A stretch of 64,000 nucleotides of DNA from Saccharopolyspora galaxeae (GTDB taxonomy: Bacteria; Actinomycetota; Actinomycetes; Mycobacteriales; Pseudonocardiaceae), in contig NZ_JADDUE010000002.1 in assembly GCF_016526145.1 (NCBI RefSeq), positions 575,121 through 639,120 on the forward strand, given 5' to 3'. Below are positions 32,705-40,762 of the stretch, piece by piece; position 1 is the first letter of the stretch, and every line of letters begins with the position of its first letter. The translations under genes were made by a program, and so were the position numbers. The notes beneath the pieces are model-generated. The model was not told where the DNA came from. It was given only the letters and a program-made list of their open reading frames with translations, and did not search any database.

Positions 32705-34269
32705 ACGGACGCGGCATTCCCGGTGCCCATGCCAGCAATTCCCGCGGCAATACCGGCCGGGACCACGGCTACTGGGCCGATTCGCTTGAACCGGTTACGG
32801 ACTGGTTCACCCCGGTGAGCAAGGAGCAGCCCACCGCGGTCGGCGTGCTGGACCGGCCGGTCGAACTCGATCGCGAGAGCGATCTGGAGATCACCGCCGA
32901 CCACGGCTTCGCCCCCATCAGCGGCGGGAACTACCCCGCCGCCGACCACCCCAGCTTCCCGCCGGGAACACTGGACATCACCCCGGACGACGTCTTCGAG
33001 GCGCTCGGGCCGCAGGCCGACGAGATGCTCGCCACCGCCGACATCGACGTGGACGAGCTGATCCGGCTGGTCAACGCCGAAACCGTCGTGCTGCCGCCGC
33101 TGGTGCTGCCGGACGACGTGCCGGAGACCGACGCCGAGGGCAACCCGGCACCGGAGTTCGTCGAAGCCGTCACCGACTGGAAGCAGCGCTTCCTCAAGGG
33201 CGCGGTCGCCGCGGTGATCGTCACCCTGGCCGGCTCCGGCGGTGCCGCCGCGGCCATGGACAAGTCCGTGACCGTCGAGGTGGACGGCCAGGAGCGCCAG
33301 GTCAACACCTACGACTCCACCGTGGGTGAAGTCCTGCAGGAAGAGGGCATCAACGTCGGCCCGCACGACGCGCTGAGCCCGTCCCCGCAGGCCCAGGTCG
33401 GGCACAACGACACGATCACGCTGGACCGCGGCCGGCTGGTGAAGATGACCGTGGACGGCCAGCCCCGCGAGGAGTGGGTGCGGTCGGTGACCGTCGACCA
33501 GGCGCTGCGCCAGCTCGGCGTGCCCGCCGACGGCGCGTTCGTCTCGGCCGACCGGAACATGGAAGTGCCCGAGCAGGGCATGGACCTCACGGTCAACACC
33601 GCCAAGGACATCACCGTCACCGACGGCGGCGAGGCGCCGCGCCAGCTGACCACCACCGCGGTCACCGTCGACGACCTGGTCAAGGAGCAGAAGCTCCAGC
33701 TCGGGCCGGAGGACCACATCACCCCCGGCGGCGACCAGAAGATCACCGACGGCGCGCAGGTGCAGATCAACCGCACCGGCAGCAAGGTGGTCAACCTGAC
33801 GCAGCCGGTGCAGCCGCCCGTGCAGGAGATCGTCGACGACTCGATGTTCCAGGGCGAGGAGAAGGTCGAGAAGCAGGGCACGCCCGGCGAGAAGATCGTC
33901 TTCACCCGCATCACCACCAAGAACGGTGAGGAGACCGGGCGCGAGGCGGTCGGCGAGAAGATCACGAAGGAAGCCACGCCGACGGTCAAGCGCGTCGGTG
34001 GCAAGGAACCGCCGAACAGCGCCATCTGGGACAAGCTGGTGCAGTGCGAGGCCGGCGGGAACTGGGCCATCAACAGCGGCAACGGCTACTACGGCGGCCT
34101 GCAGTTCGACAAGCAGACCTGGAGCGCCTTCGGCGGCGACCAGTTCGCGGCCTATCCGCACCAGGCCAGCCGGGAGCAGCAGATCCAGGTCGCGACCAAG
34201 GTTCGCGACTCGCGCGGCGGCGGCTACGGCGCTTGGCCGGGCTGCTCCTCCAAGCTCGGTCTGAGCTGA
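32701..34269 (+). CDS. rpfB: Resuscitation-promoting factor RpfB with N-terminal cytoplasmic extension
   Basis: 522 residues from GTG 32701. Residues 1-160 are acidic and soluble; a membrane anchor follows (about 163-185, LKGAVAAVIVTLAGSGGAAAA), then three DUF348 domains, a G5 domain (about 365-430) and the Rpf transglycosylase domain at the end with Glu450 in VQCEAGGNW. From the anchor on, it has the architecture of Mtb RpfB (Rv1009, about 360 residues); the 160-residue part before it is extra. The start choice rests on the GTGA overlap with a leader ORF; the frame is open farther upstream. It is a peptidoglycan-cleaving factor anchored outside the membrane. Confidence 0.92.
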   Translation: MNGRGIPGAHASNSRGNTGRDHGYWADSLEPVTDWFTPVSKEQPTAVGVLDRPVELDRESDLEITADHGFAPISGGNYPAADHPSFPPGTLDITPDDVFEALGPQADEMLATADIDVDELIRLVNAETVVLPPLVLPDDVPETDAEGNPAPEFVEAVTDWKQRFLKGAVAAVIVTLAGSGGAAAAMDKSVTVEVDGQERQVNTYDSTVGEVLQEEGINVGPHDALSPSPQAQVGHNDTITLDRGRLVKMTVDGQPREEWVRSVTVDQALRQLGVPADGAFVSADRNMEVPEQGMDLTVNTAKDITVTDGGEAPRQLTTTAVTVDDLVKEQKLQLGPEDHITPGGDQKITDGAQVQINRTGSKVVNLTQPVQPPVQEIVDDSMFQGEEKVEKQGTPGEKIVFTRITTKNGEETGREAVGEKITKEATPTVKRVGGKEPPNSAIWDKLVQCEAGGNWAINSGNGYYGGLQFDKQTWSAFGGDQFAAYPHQASREQQIQVATKVRDSRGGGYGAWPGCSSKLGLS

Positions 34270-34283
34270 CCCGCACGATCACC

Positions 34284-34334
34284 AAGTGAGCGGACCGTTC
34301 GCCCGGCATGCCCGGCCGAGCGGTCCGCTCACTT
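34284..34334 (+). repeat. Palindromic intergenic element, copy C (rpfB terminator)
   Basis: AAGTGAGCGGACCGTTCG and CGAGCGGTCCGCTCACTT flank a CCGGCATGCCCGG centre, 14 bases after the rpfB stop. It would form a stem of about 23 bp. It is a GC-richer version of the elements at 5555 and 25862. A half copy, GAACGGTCCGTTC, lies at 34368-34380. Confidence 0.8.
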
Positions 34335-34450
34335 CGTTCTCCCGGCACTAACCACTCCCGATCGGAAGAACGGTCCGTTCGCTCGGAGTCGGCGGGTAGT
34401 GCGGCGGGCCGCGCGCAGGGCCGGGTGCGGGCGCGGGTAGGTTCTGGTGC

Positions 34451-35326
34451 GTGGAAAGTGACGCGGACAGGGCGCGGTTGCTGGGGCCCGCCGATGTTCG
34501 CCGGCTGGCGGAGGACCTGGGGATCCGCCCCACCAAGAAGCTCGGCCAGAACTTCGTGCACGACCCGAACACCGTGCGCCGCATCGTCGGCGCCGCCGGG
34601 CTCACGGCCGACGACGTGGTCCTGGAGATCGGCCCCGGATTGGGCTCGCTCACGCTGGCGCTGCTGTCGGCGGCGCGCGGGGTCGTCGCGGTGGAGGTCG
34701 ATCCCGCGCTCGCGGAGCGGCTGCCGCGCACGGCGGCCGAGTTCGCCCCGGGCCTCGCGGACCGCCTCCGAGTGCTCAGCGCCGACGCGTTGCGGGTGCA
34801 CGCCGACGACTTCGCAGCAGACCCGCCGACCGCGCTGGTGGCGAACCTGCCGTACAACGTCGCCGTGCCGGTGGTGCTGCACCTGCTGGCGGAGCTGCCG
34901 TCGCTGCGCAAGGGCCTGGTGATGGTGCAGTCCGAGGTCGCCGACCGGCTCGCGGCGAAACCCGGCGGCCGCACTTACGGGCTCCCGAGCGCGAAAGCGG
35001 CGTGGTTCGCCGAGGTGCGCCGCGCGGGCCCGGTGCCGCGGACCGTGTTCTGGCCGGTGCCGAACGTGGATTCGGGCCTGGTTTCGTTCTCCCGCACCGA
35101 TCCGCCGTCGAGCGCGGACCGCGCCGAGGTGTTCCGCGTGCTGGACGCCGCGTTCGCGCAGCGGCGCAAGACGTTGCGGGCGGCGCTGTCCGGATGGGCC
35201 GGTTCGGCGGCGCGTGCCGAGGAGTTGTTGCGCGCGGCCGGGGTCGATCCGACGGCTCGCGGCGAGCAGCTCACGGTCGAAGATTTCGCCCGGGTGGCCG
35301 CAGCGGGCGCCGAATCCGTGCGCTGA
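34451..35326 (+). CDS. rsmA: 16S rRNA adenine1518/1519 dimethyltransferase
   Basis: 291 residues. Starts at GTG 34451, 7 bases after TAGGTT, so probably leaderless. Rossmann methyltransferase with [10 protein letters not shown], the SAM loop [14 protein letters not shown] and the catalytic [15 protein letters not shown]. It dimethylates two adenines in helix 45 during ribosome assembly; loss gives kasugamycin resistance. It follows rpfB as in mycobacteria (ksgA, Rv1010). Normal length. Confidence 0.95.
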   Translation: MESDADRARLLGPADVRRLAEDLGIRPTKKLGQNFVHDPNTVRRIVGAAGLTADDVVLEIGPGLGSLTLALLSAARGVVAVEVDPALAERLPRTAAEFAPGLADRLRVLSADALRVHADDFAADPPTALVANLPYNVAVPVVLHLLAELPSLRKGLVMVQSEVADRLAAKPGGRTYGLPSAKAAWFAEVRRAGPVPRTVFWPVPNVDSGLVSFSRTDPPSSADRAEVFRVLDAAFAQRRKTLRAALSGWAGSAARAEELLRAAGVDPTARGEQLTVEDFARVAAAGAESVR

Positions 35327-35490
35327 GTTCCCGGCGACGCGGCAGGGCGCTTCCGCCGATCACTCCAGGCGAGTGGCGAGCGCGCAGTCTGACTACCCAG
35401 TGTGTCCGGGCTGGATCTGTTGATCAAGGTCAGCGACTCGGCCAGGTGGTGTGATCTGCCGAACGATTCCACATAGTGACCAGTGTCGCC

Positions 35491-35522
35491 TTGCGTTCGC
35501 GGACACGACTGGGTTCTACTAT
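35491..35522 (+). promoter_or_regulatory. Candidate promoter of the SAM riboswitch transcript
   Basis: TTGCGT (35491-35496) and TACTAT (35517-35522), 20 bases apart. The spacing is long, but the -10 is good and places the start at about 35529, directly before the first base of the aptamer. Confidence 0.45.
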
Positions 35523-35530
35523 CCGGGAAA

Positions 35531-35614
35531 TCCATCCCGAGCGGCCGAGAGACCTGGCTCGACGACGCCGCAGCAACCACCCCGTGGGCAGGTGCTAACG
35601 CCAGGGCCGATGGA
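35531..35614 (+). promoter_or_regulatory. SAM riboswitch (S-box type)
   Basis: The core S-box sequences are all present: AGAGACCTGGC, the kink-turn/pseudoknot segment GACGACGCCGCAGCAACC, and CAGGTGCTAACGCCAG. P1 is TCCAT (35531-35535) with ATGGA (35610-35614), extended by CGGCC with GGCCG. The class binds S-adenosylmethionine and shuts down methionine import and synthesis genes. No terminator follows. The 3' strand of P1 contains the GGA of a GGAG site serving the GTG at 35621, so SAM binding would hide that site: translational control. Confidence 0.88.
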
Positions 35615-35620
35615 GTCGAC

Positions 35621-35890
35621 GTGTTTGAAACTCCGCTGACCGGCGCCCGGCCCGGGTTCGCCCAGTCCGCGTTCGCTCAGTCCGGGTCCGCCCAGCTCGG
35701 GAGCGCCCAGCTCGAGATCGCCCAGCTCAAGATCGCGCTGCCCGGCAGCACGGGCGCGCAGCACGACAAGCTCCGGCGAACCGCCCGCGGCGGCCGCGCC
35801 CGCGCGCGCTCCGCGCCGCACGGGCTCGCGCTCACCCAGCGCCGCATCATCGATCAAGGACGGCGCACGACCACGGCCTGTCGCGGCTAG
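35621..35890 (+). CDS. Small Gln/Ala-rich repeat protein downstream of the SAM riboswitch
   Basis: 89 residues from GTG 35621, with GGAG 5 bases upstream inside the riboswitch P1 stem. The first half has six five-residue repeats (GFAQS, AFAQS, GSAQL, GSAQL, EIAQL, KIALP) encoded by 15-base units; the second half is Arg-rich. Third codon positions are strongly G/C, as in real genes here. I do not recognise the family. It could be a true protein, or a leader ORF that keeps ribosomes on the mRNA before the metN-like gene 120 bases downstream. Confidence 0.4.
   Translation: MFETPLTGARPGFAQSAFAQSGSAQLGSAQLEIAQLKIALPGSTGAQHDKLRRTARGGRARARSAPHGLALTQRRIIDQGRRTTTACRG
35654..35743 (+). repeat. 15-bp tandem repeats in the small ORF
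   Basis: Six 15-base units with the common core CGCCCAG (35654-35668, then every 15 bases to 35743), progressively diverged. They keep the frame of the 89-residue ORF. Confidence 0.75.
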
Positions 35891-35903
35891 CTGCCCGAGC
35901 CAC

Positions 35904-35929
35904 CGAATCCGGTCCGCCGGGCCGGTTCG
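35904..35929 (+). terminator. Hairpin between the small ORF and the metN-like gene
   Basis: CGAATCCGGTCC (35904-35915) pairs with GGGCCGGTTCG (35919-35929), one bulged base. It lies 13 bases after the small ORF's TAG and could reduce read-through into the metN-like gene. Confidence 0.4.
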
Positions 35930-36010
35930 GGCCAGCGAACCAGCGTTTCCTTCCGGCCGGTCGATGCGCAGCAGCCTGCGCTCCCGGAGTGAGCTGATGT
36001 GGAGCCGAAC

Positions 36011-37012
36011 ATGATCACTGTCGAGAACCTGAGCAAATCCTTCCGCGGCGAATCCCGCGCAGGCGCCGTCGCGCTCGACGACGTGTCCCTGGAGGTCCCC
36101 GCCGGGTCGGTGTGCGGCGTGGTCGGTCCCAGCGATGCGGGCAAGTCCGCCCTCGCCCGCTGCGTCGGGTTGCTGGACAAGCCGGACCGCGGTGCCGTGA
36201 AGATCGACGGGACGAACCTCTCCGCGCTGGACGGCGCCGCGCTGCGCGCCGCCCGCAGACACATCGGCGTGGTCCCGGACGGCGACTCGCTGCTGCGCCA
36301 GCGCACCGCCGCGGGCAACGTGGCGCTGCCGCTGGAAGCCGCCGAGATGCCCGGGCCGCAACGCCGCGCCCGCGTCGCCGAACTGCTCGACCTGGTCGGC
36401 ATGACCGACAAGGCGCCGCTGCACCCGGAACAGCTGACCGACGGCCAGCGGCGGCGGGTCGCGGTCGCCCGCGCGCTCGCGGCCAAGCCCTCGGTCCTGG
36501 TGGCCGACGAGCCGACCGCCGGGTTGGACTCGTCGACCGCGGAGGCGGTGCTGACGGTGCTCGACCGCGCGCGCTCCGAGCTGGGTGCCACGGTGCTGTT
36601 GACCACTGCGGACACCGCCGTGGTGCGGCGCATCGCCGACGAGGCGGTGGTCCTCGACGGCGGCCGGGTCGTCGAGCAGGGCAAGGTGCTCGACCTGGTC
36701 TCCGAGCCGGGCAGCCGCCTCGGCACCAGCTTGCTGCCGGACGCCGGATCCGGCCGCAGGCACGACGTGGTCGCCGAGGTGGTGCTGGTCGGTTTCGCCG
36801 CCGTCGGCGCGCTGCTGCCGGAAGCGGCCGGGCGGTTCGGCGTGGACCTGGCCGTGCTGGGCGGCGGCATGACGCGGCTCGGGGACACGCCGGTGGCGAA
36901 GTTCCGCATCGGGCTCACCGGTGAGCGCTCCGAGGCCGCGCTGAAGTGGATGGTCGACCGGGACGCGCAGGTGCGCCGCACTCCGGTCAGCGTCGAAGGC
37001 GTGGCCGCCTGA
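36011..37012 (+). CDS. MetN-like ABC ATPase with NIL domain, catalytically degenerate and orphan
   Basis: 333 residues from ATG 36011 (GGAG 6 bases upstream). It aligns with methionine-importer ATPase MetN along the whole length, including a C-terminal NIL ligand-sensing domain (about 255-330). Walker A (GPSDAGKS, 39-46) and Walker B (VADE, Glu167) remain, but the Q-loop Gln is Asp90 (IGVVPDGDSLL), the signature LSGGQ is LTDGQ (142-146) and the H-loop His is Ala200 (LLTTADTAVV). No MetI permease or MetQ binding protein gene is nearby; ispE follows. With the SAM riboswitch upstream, it looks like a relic or repurposed sensor of a methionine importer. Confidence 0.82.
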   Translation: MITVENLSKSFRGESRAGAVALDDVSLEVPAGSVCGVVGPSDAGKSALARCVGLLDKPDRGAVKIDGTNLSALDGAALRAARRHIGVVPDGDSLLRQRTAAGNVALPLEAAEMPGPQRRARVAELLDLVGMTDKAPLHPEQLTDGQRRRVAVARALAAKPSVLVADEPTAGLDSSTAEAVLTVLDRARSELGATVLLTTADTAVVRRIADEAVVLDGGRVVEQGKVLDLVSEPGSRLGTSLLPDAGSGRRHDVVAEVVLVGFAAVGALLPEAAGRFGVDLAVLGGGMTRLGDTPVAKFRIGLTGERSEAALKWMVDRDAQVRRTPVSVEGVAA

Positions 37013-37056
37013 TCCCCGAACTGGGATCGCGGAAATAGCAGACGGCGTCCCTTGCG

Positions 37057-37151
37057 GTGCCGCTGCACTCGGAATCCTCCGAAGCGCGCAGCAGCGGCAC
37101 AAGAACCGACCGGCCGCCGGCCGAGCCCGTGCACCGGGCTCGACCGGCGGC
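37057..37151 (+). terminator. Two hairpins after the metN-like gene
   Basis: GTGCCGCTGC (37057-37066) is repeated inverted at 37091-37100, and a much stronger 17-base stem pairs 37113-37129 with 37135-37151 around a 5-base loop. They separate the metN-like transcript from ispE. Confidence 0.6.
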
Positions 37152-37222
37152 CGCGTGCTGCGAAGTCGGTGCTGGGGCGGCACCCGGATCGCGCGGACAC
37201 GTACGCTCTAGGAGTGCTCTCC

Positions 37223-38179
37223 GTGGTACCCACCCCCATCACCGTGCGTGTTCCGGCCAAGGTGAACCTGCACCTGGCGGTCGGCGACGCTCGCCCGGAC
37301 GGTTACCACGAGCTGGTCACCGTCTTCCAGGCCTTGTCGCTGACCGACGAGGTCACCGTGCACAGCGCCGACGAGCCGGGCATCGACGTCCGCGGCGACG
37401 GCGCCGACTCGGTGCCGACCGGGCAGAGCAACCTGGCGTGGACGGCGGTGCGGCTGCTGGCCGAGCACTCCGGCCGCGACCCGGAAGAGCCGGGCGTGCA
37501 GGTCTCGATCCGCAAGGGCATCCCGGTGGCCGGCGGAATGGCGGGCGGCAGCGCCGACGCCGCGGCCGCGCTGCTGGCGCTGAACACGCTGTGGCGCCTG
37601 GAGATCGGGCGCGACGAGCTCAGCGACATCGCCGCCAAGATCGGCAGCGATGTGCCGTTCGCGTTGCAGGGCGGCACCGCGCTGGGCACCGGCCGCGGCG
37701 AGCGGCTCGTGCCGGTTCTCGCCAGGCACACCTTCCACTGGGTGATCGCGCTGGACCGCCGCGGCCTGGAAACCCCCGGTGTGTACGGCGAGCTGGACCG
37801 GTTGCGCGCCGACACCGGGCCGAACCGGGTCGGCGAGGTCGAGCCGCTGCTGGAGGCGCTGGCCTCCGGCGATCCGAACCAGCTGGCCCTGCTGCTGGGC
37901 AACGACCTGCAGTCCGCGGCGGTCTCGCTGCGCCCGAACCTGCGCCGCACGCTGCGCGCCGGCGTGGAGGCGGGCGCGCTGGCCGGGATCGTGTCCGGCT
38001 CCGGACCGACCTGCGCGTTCCTGTGCACCGACAACGACTCCGCGGTCCGGGTCGCCGCGGAACTGTCCGGCGCGGGCGTGTGCCGCACCGTCCGGGTCGC
38101 GCAGGGGCCGGTGCCGGGAGCCCGGATCATCGGCGACGACCGGGCCGACCGGCCCACGCCGCCGCAGGTGCACGCCTGA
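37223..38179 (+). CDS. ispE: 4-diphosphocytidyl-2-C-methyl-D-erythritol kinase
   Basis: 318 residues of the GHMP kinase family, fourth step of the MEP isoprenoid pathway. Motifs: [23 protein letters not shown], the ATP loop [21 protein letters not shown], and the C-terminal [14 protein letters not shown]. Two starts are possible: GTG 37223 with AGGAG 8 bases upstream, or GTG 37214, 6 bases after TACGCT (leaderless). The Mtb protein starts at the equivalent of the later one. Order rsmA-ispE is conserved with Rv1010-Rv1011. Confidence 0.94.
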   Translation: MVPTPITVRVPAKVNLHLAVGDARPDGYHELVTVFQALSLTDEVTVHSADEPGIDVRGDGADSVPTGQSNLAWTAVRLLAEHSGRDPEEPGVQVSIRKGIPVAGGMAGGSADAAAALLALNTLWRLEIGRDELSDIAAKIGSDVPFALQGGTALGTGRGERLVPVLARHTFHWVIALDRRGLETPGVYGELDRLRADTGPNRVGEVEPLLEALASGDPNQLALLLGNDLQSAAVSLRPNLRRTLRAGVEAGALAGIVSGSGPTCAFLCTDNDSAVRVAAELSGAGVCRTVRVAQGPVPGARIIGDDRADRPTPPQVHA

Positions 38180-38213
38180 TCACCCCTCGTTTTCCTGGAG
38201 TACCGCAACCCCG

Positions 38214-40001
38214 ATGGCCAATCTGATCAACCTCGAATCGGTGCGCAAGAGCTACGGAGAGCGCCCGCTGCTGGACGGCGTCTCGATCGGCATCGGCGCC
38301 GGGGAGCGGATCGGCGTCGTCGGCCTCAACGGCGGCGGCAAGACGACGCTGCTGGAAGTGGTCTCCGGCAGCGAGGAACCGGACTCCGGCCGGGTCAGCC
38401 ACCAGCGCGACCTGCGGCTGGCGGTGGTCACCCAGCGCACCGAACTGCCGCCGGGCTCGACGGTGCGCCACGCGGTGCTGGATCCGCACGGCTTCACCGC
38501 CGAGCACGAGTGGGCCGCCGACGCCCGGGTGCGTTCGGTGCTGACCGGGCTCGGCATGACCCGGCTCGGGCTGGACACCCCGGTCGCCGACTTCTCCGGT
38601 GGTGAGCGCCGCCGCGTCGCGCTGGCGGCCGCGCTGGTGCGCGACCTGGACGTGCTGGTGCTCGACGAGCCCACCAACCACCTCGACGTGGAGGGCGTGC
38701 GCTGGCTGGCCGACCACCTGATGGAACGCCGCTGCGCACTGGTGATCGTCACGCACGACCGCTGGTTCCTGGACACCGTGTGCAACCGCACCTGGGAGGT
38801 CACCCAGGGCAGGGTCGAGCAGTACGAAGGCGGCTACGCGGACTGGGTCTACGCCCGCGCGGAACGCGCGCGGCTGGCCCAGCAGGCCGAGGAGAAGCGG
38901 CAGAACCTGGCGCGCAAGGAACTCGCCTGGCTGCAGCGCGGCGCGAAGGCCCGCACCTCGAAACCGCGGTTCCGGGTGGAGGCAGCCGAAGCGCTCATCG
39001 CGGATGTCCCGCCGCCGCGCGACACCGTTGAGCTGGTCACCTTCGCCAAACGCCGGCTCGGCAAGACCGTGATCGAGCTGGAGGACGTGGACCTGCGGAT
39101 CGCCGATCGCACCCTGCTCGACGACGTGACCTGGCGGATCGGGCCGGGTGACCGGATCGGGCTGGTCGGCGTCAACGGCTCCGGCAAGACCACGTTGCTG
39201 CGGCTGATCGCAGGTGAGCGGGAGCCGGACGCGGGCAGGCGCATCGAGGGCAAGACGGTGCGGCTGGCGCACCTGACCCAGGAGCTGCACGACCTGCCGG
39301 GCAACTGGCGGGTGCTGGAGGCGATCGAGGACGTCGCCGAACGGGTGCAGCTGGGCAAGTACGAGCTCACCGCCTCCCAGCTCGGCGAACGGTTCGGGTT
39401 CGGCAAGGGCAGGCAGTGGACCCCGGTCGGCGACCTCTCCGGCGGTGAGCGGCGGCGGTTGCAGCTGGCGCGGCTGCTGATGTCCGAACCGAACGTGCTG
39501 GTGCTCGACGAGCCCACCAACGACCTCGACATCGACACCCTGCAGCAGCTCGAAGACCTGCTGGACGGCTGGCCGGGCACGCTCGTCGTGGTCTCGCACG
39601 ACCGCTACCTGGTGGAGCGGGTGTGCGACACGGTGCTGGCGCTGTTCGGCGACGGCAGGCTCACCCACCTGCCCGGCGGCATCGAGGAGTACCTGCAGCG
39701 GCGGCATTCGCTGCTGGCCGCGGGTGGTGGCGACGTCGGCAAGCAGGCCGCGGACGTGGTCGAGGCGAAGCCGGACAAGCTCTCCGGCGCCGAGGAGCGG
39801 GCCGCGCGCAAGGACCTGGCGAAGCTGGAACGGCAGCTGGACAAGCTGGGCAAGCGGGAGCAGGAGCTGCACGCGCGGCTGGCCGAGGCCGCTACCGAGC
39901 CGGACAAGCTGCAATCGCTGGGCGCCGATCTGCAGGCGCTGCAGCAGGAGAAGGACGACGTGGAAGCCCGCTGGCTCGAACTGGCCGATCAGCTCGACTA
40001 G
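38214..40001 (+). CDS. ABC-F family ATPase (Uup/EttA-like)
   Basis: 595 residues with two ABC ATPase domains and no membrane segments. First domain: GLNGGGKTT (37-45), FSGGERRR, LVLDEPTNHLD; second: GVNGSGKTT, LSGGERRR, LVLDEPTNDLD. The inter-domain linker is charged, and a C-terminal coiled coil (about 525-595) is typical of the Uup branch. ABC-F proteins act on the ribosome at the E site, resolving stalls or giving resistance. It starts 34 bases after ispE and may be co-transcribed. Nothing marks it as a dedicated resistance factor. Confidence 0.88.
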   Translation: MANLINLESVRKSYGERPLLDGVSIGIGAGERIGVVGLNGGGKTTLLEVVSGSEEPDSGRVSHQRDLRLAVVTQRTELPPGSTVRHAVLDPHGFTAEHEWAADARVRSVLTGLGMTRLGLDTPVADFSGGERRRVALAAALVRDLDVLVLDEPTNHLDVEGVRWLADHLMERRCALVIVTHDRWFLDTVCNRTWEVTQGRVEQYEGGYADWVYARAERARLAQQAEEKRQNLARKELAWLQRGAKARTSKPRFRVEAAEALIADVPPPRDTVELVTFAKRRLGKTVIELEDVDLRIADRTLLDDVTWRIGPGDRIGLVGVNGSGKTTLLRLIAGEREPDAGRRIEGKTVRLAHLTQELHDLPGNWRVLEAIEDVAERVQLGKYELTASQLGERFGFGKGRQWTPVGDLSGGERRRLQLARLLMSEPNVLVLDEPTNDLDIDTLQQLEDLLDGWPGTLVVVSHDRYLVERVCDTVLALFGDGRLTHLPGGIEEYLQRRHSLLAAGGGDVGKQAADVVEAKPDKLSGAEERAARKDLAKLERQLDKLGKREQELHARLAEAATEPDKLQSLGADLQALQQEKDDVEARWLELADQLD

Positions 40002-40153
40002 GTGCGTGAGGGCTGGACGTTGGTGACGCCGTCTCGGAGGCGAGATGCTGGCGGCCTCTCACCTGCTCCGCTGTGCGGGCGGGGCGGCGTCGTCCCTCGA
40101 TGGACAGGGGCGCATTGGCGTGGAGCACAGCGTTTCCTATAGACGACACGAGT

Positions 40154-40192
40154 TCGGTGGGCTCAGACGGTCGTGTTGCCTGAGCCCACCGA
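40154..40192. terminator. Perfect 13-bp hairpin between convergent genes
   Basis: TCGGTGGGCTCAG (40154-40166) and CTGAGCCCACCGA (40180-40192) are exact inverted repeats with a 13-base loop, between the ABC-F gene and the convergent DUF1348 gene, 21 bases from the latter's stop. It can terminate both. Confidence 0.75.
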
Positions 40193-40213
40193 CTAAGGGA
40201 CGTGGTATCGGCA

Positions 40214-40675
40214 CTACCGGAGTGGGATGTCGACGCCGTACTCGCCCGTGGGCCGGGGGCCGTGGATGCGCCGATCGGCTTCAGTGATAGCGACGTCGTT
40301 GATGCTCGCCTCGCGGCGCCGCATGAGTCCGTGCTCGTCGAACTCCCACAGTTCGTTGCCGTAGCTGCGCCATCGCTGGCCTTCTGCGTCGTGACACTCG
40401 TACTGGAAGCGGACAGCGATTCGATTTTCGCGGAAGCCCCAGAGGCTCTTACGCAGCGCGTAGTCCAGTTCGCGCTCCCACTTCCGGGTCAGGAACGCGA
40501 TGATCTCCTCGCGGCCGCGGACGAAGATGTCACGGTTCCGCCACGTCGAGTCCGGCGTGTAGGCCATGGCCACCTGGTGCGGGTCACGGGTGTTCCATGC
40601 ATCTTCAGCTGCCTGGACCTTCTGCAGGGCCGCCTCCTGCGTGAACGGCGGGTACGGCGGACGATCTTCCGGCAT
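40214..40675 (-). CDS. DUF1348 (NTF2-like fold) protein
   Basis: 153 residues matching DUF1348 throughout: [66 protein letters not shown] and [20 protein letters not shown]. The family has the small SnoaL/NTF2 alpha-beta cone, a frequent enzyme or binding fold, with no assigned reaction. AGGAG precedes the ATG. It is divergent from a TetR gene with two palindromic operators between, so expression is probably repressed until a small molecule appears. Confidence 0.85.
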   Translation of the reverse strand: MPEDRPPYPPFTQEAALQKVQAAEDAWNTRDPHQVAMAYTPDSTWRNRDIFVRGREEIIAFLTRKWERELDYALRKSLWGFRENRIAVRFQYECHDAEGQRWRSYGNELWEFDEHGLMRRREASINDVAITEADRRIHGPRPTGEYGVDIPLR

Positions 40676-40692
40676 TGCAGTCTCCTCTCGTT

Positions 40693-40744
40693 GAGAACGA
40701 TCGTTCTCTATCGGCGGAGTCTACGATAGGGAACGTACGTTCTC
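40693..40744. promoter_or_regulatory. Two TetR operators between DUF1348 and TetR genes
   Basis: GAGAACGATCGTTCTC (40693-40708) is a perfect 16-base palindrome. GGGAACGTACGTTCTC (40729-40744) is a second site sharing GAACG-n2-CGTTC. Their centres are 36 bases apart, and TACGAT (40722-40727), a likely -10 for the TetR gene, lies between them. Confidence 0.75.
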
Positions 40745-40762
40745 AACGCCAAGGAGCTTCGG

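Noticed and set aside
35610-35639. Nine-codon ORF starting in the riboswitch P1 stem
   Set aside because: Its ATG is part of the P1 helix and it has no ribosome site; the GTG at 35621 in another frame is better placed.
35999-36010. Earlier GTG start of the metN-like gene
   Set aside because: ATG 36011 has GGAG at the right distance and gives the usual MetN N-terminus MITVENLSKSF.
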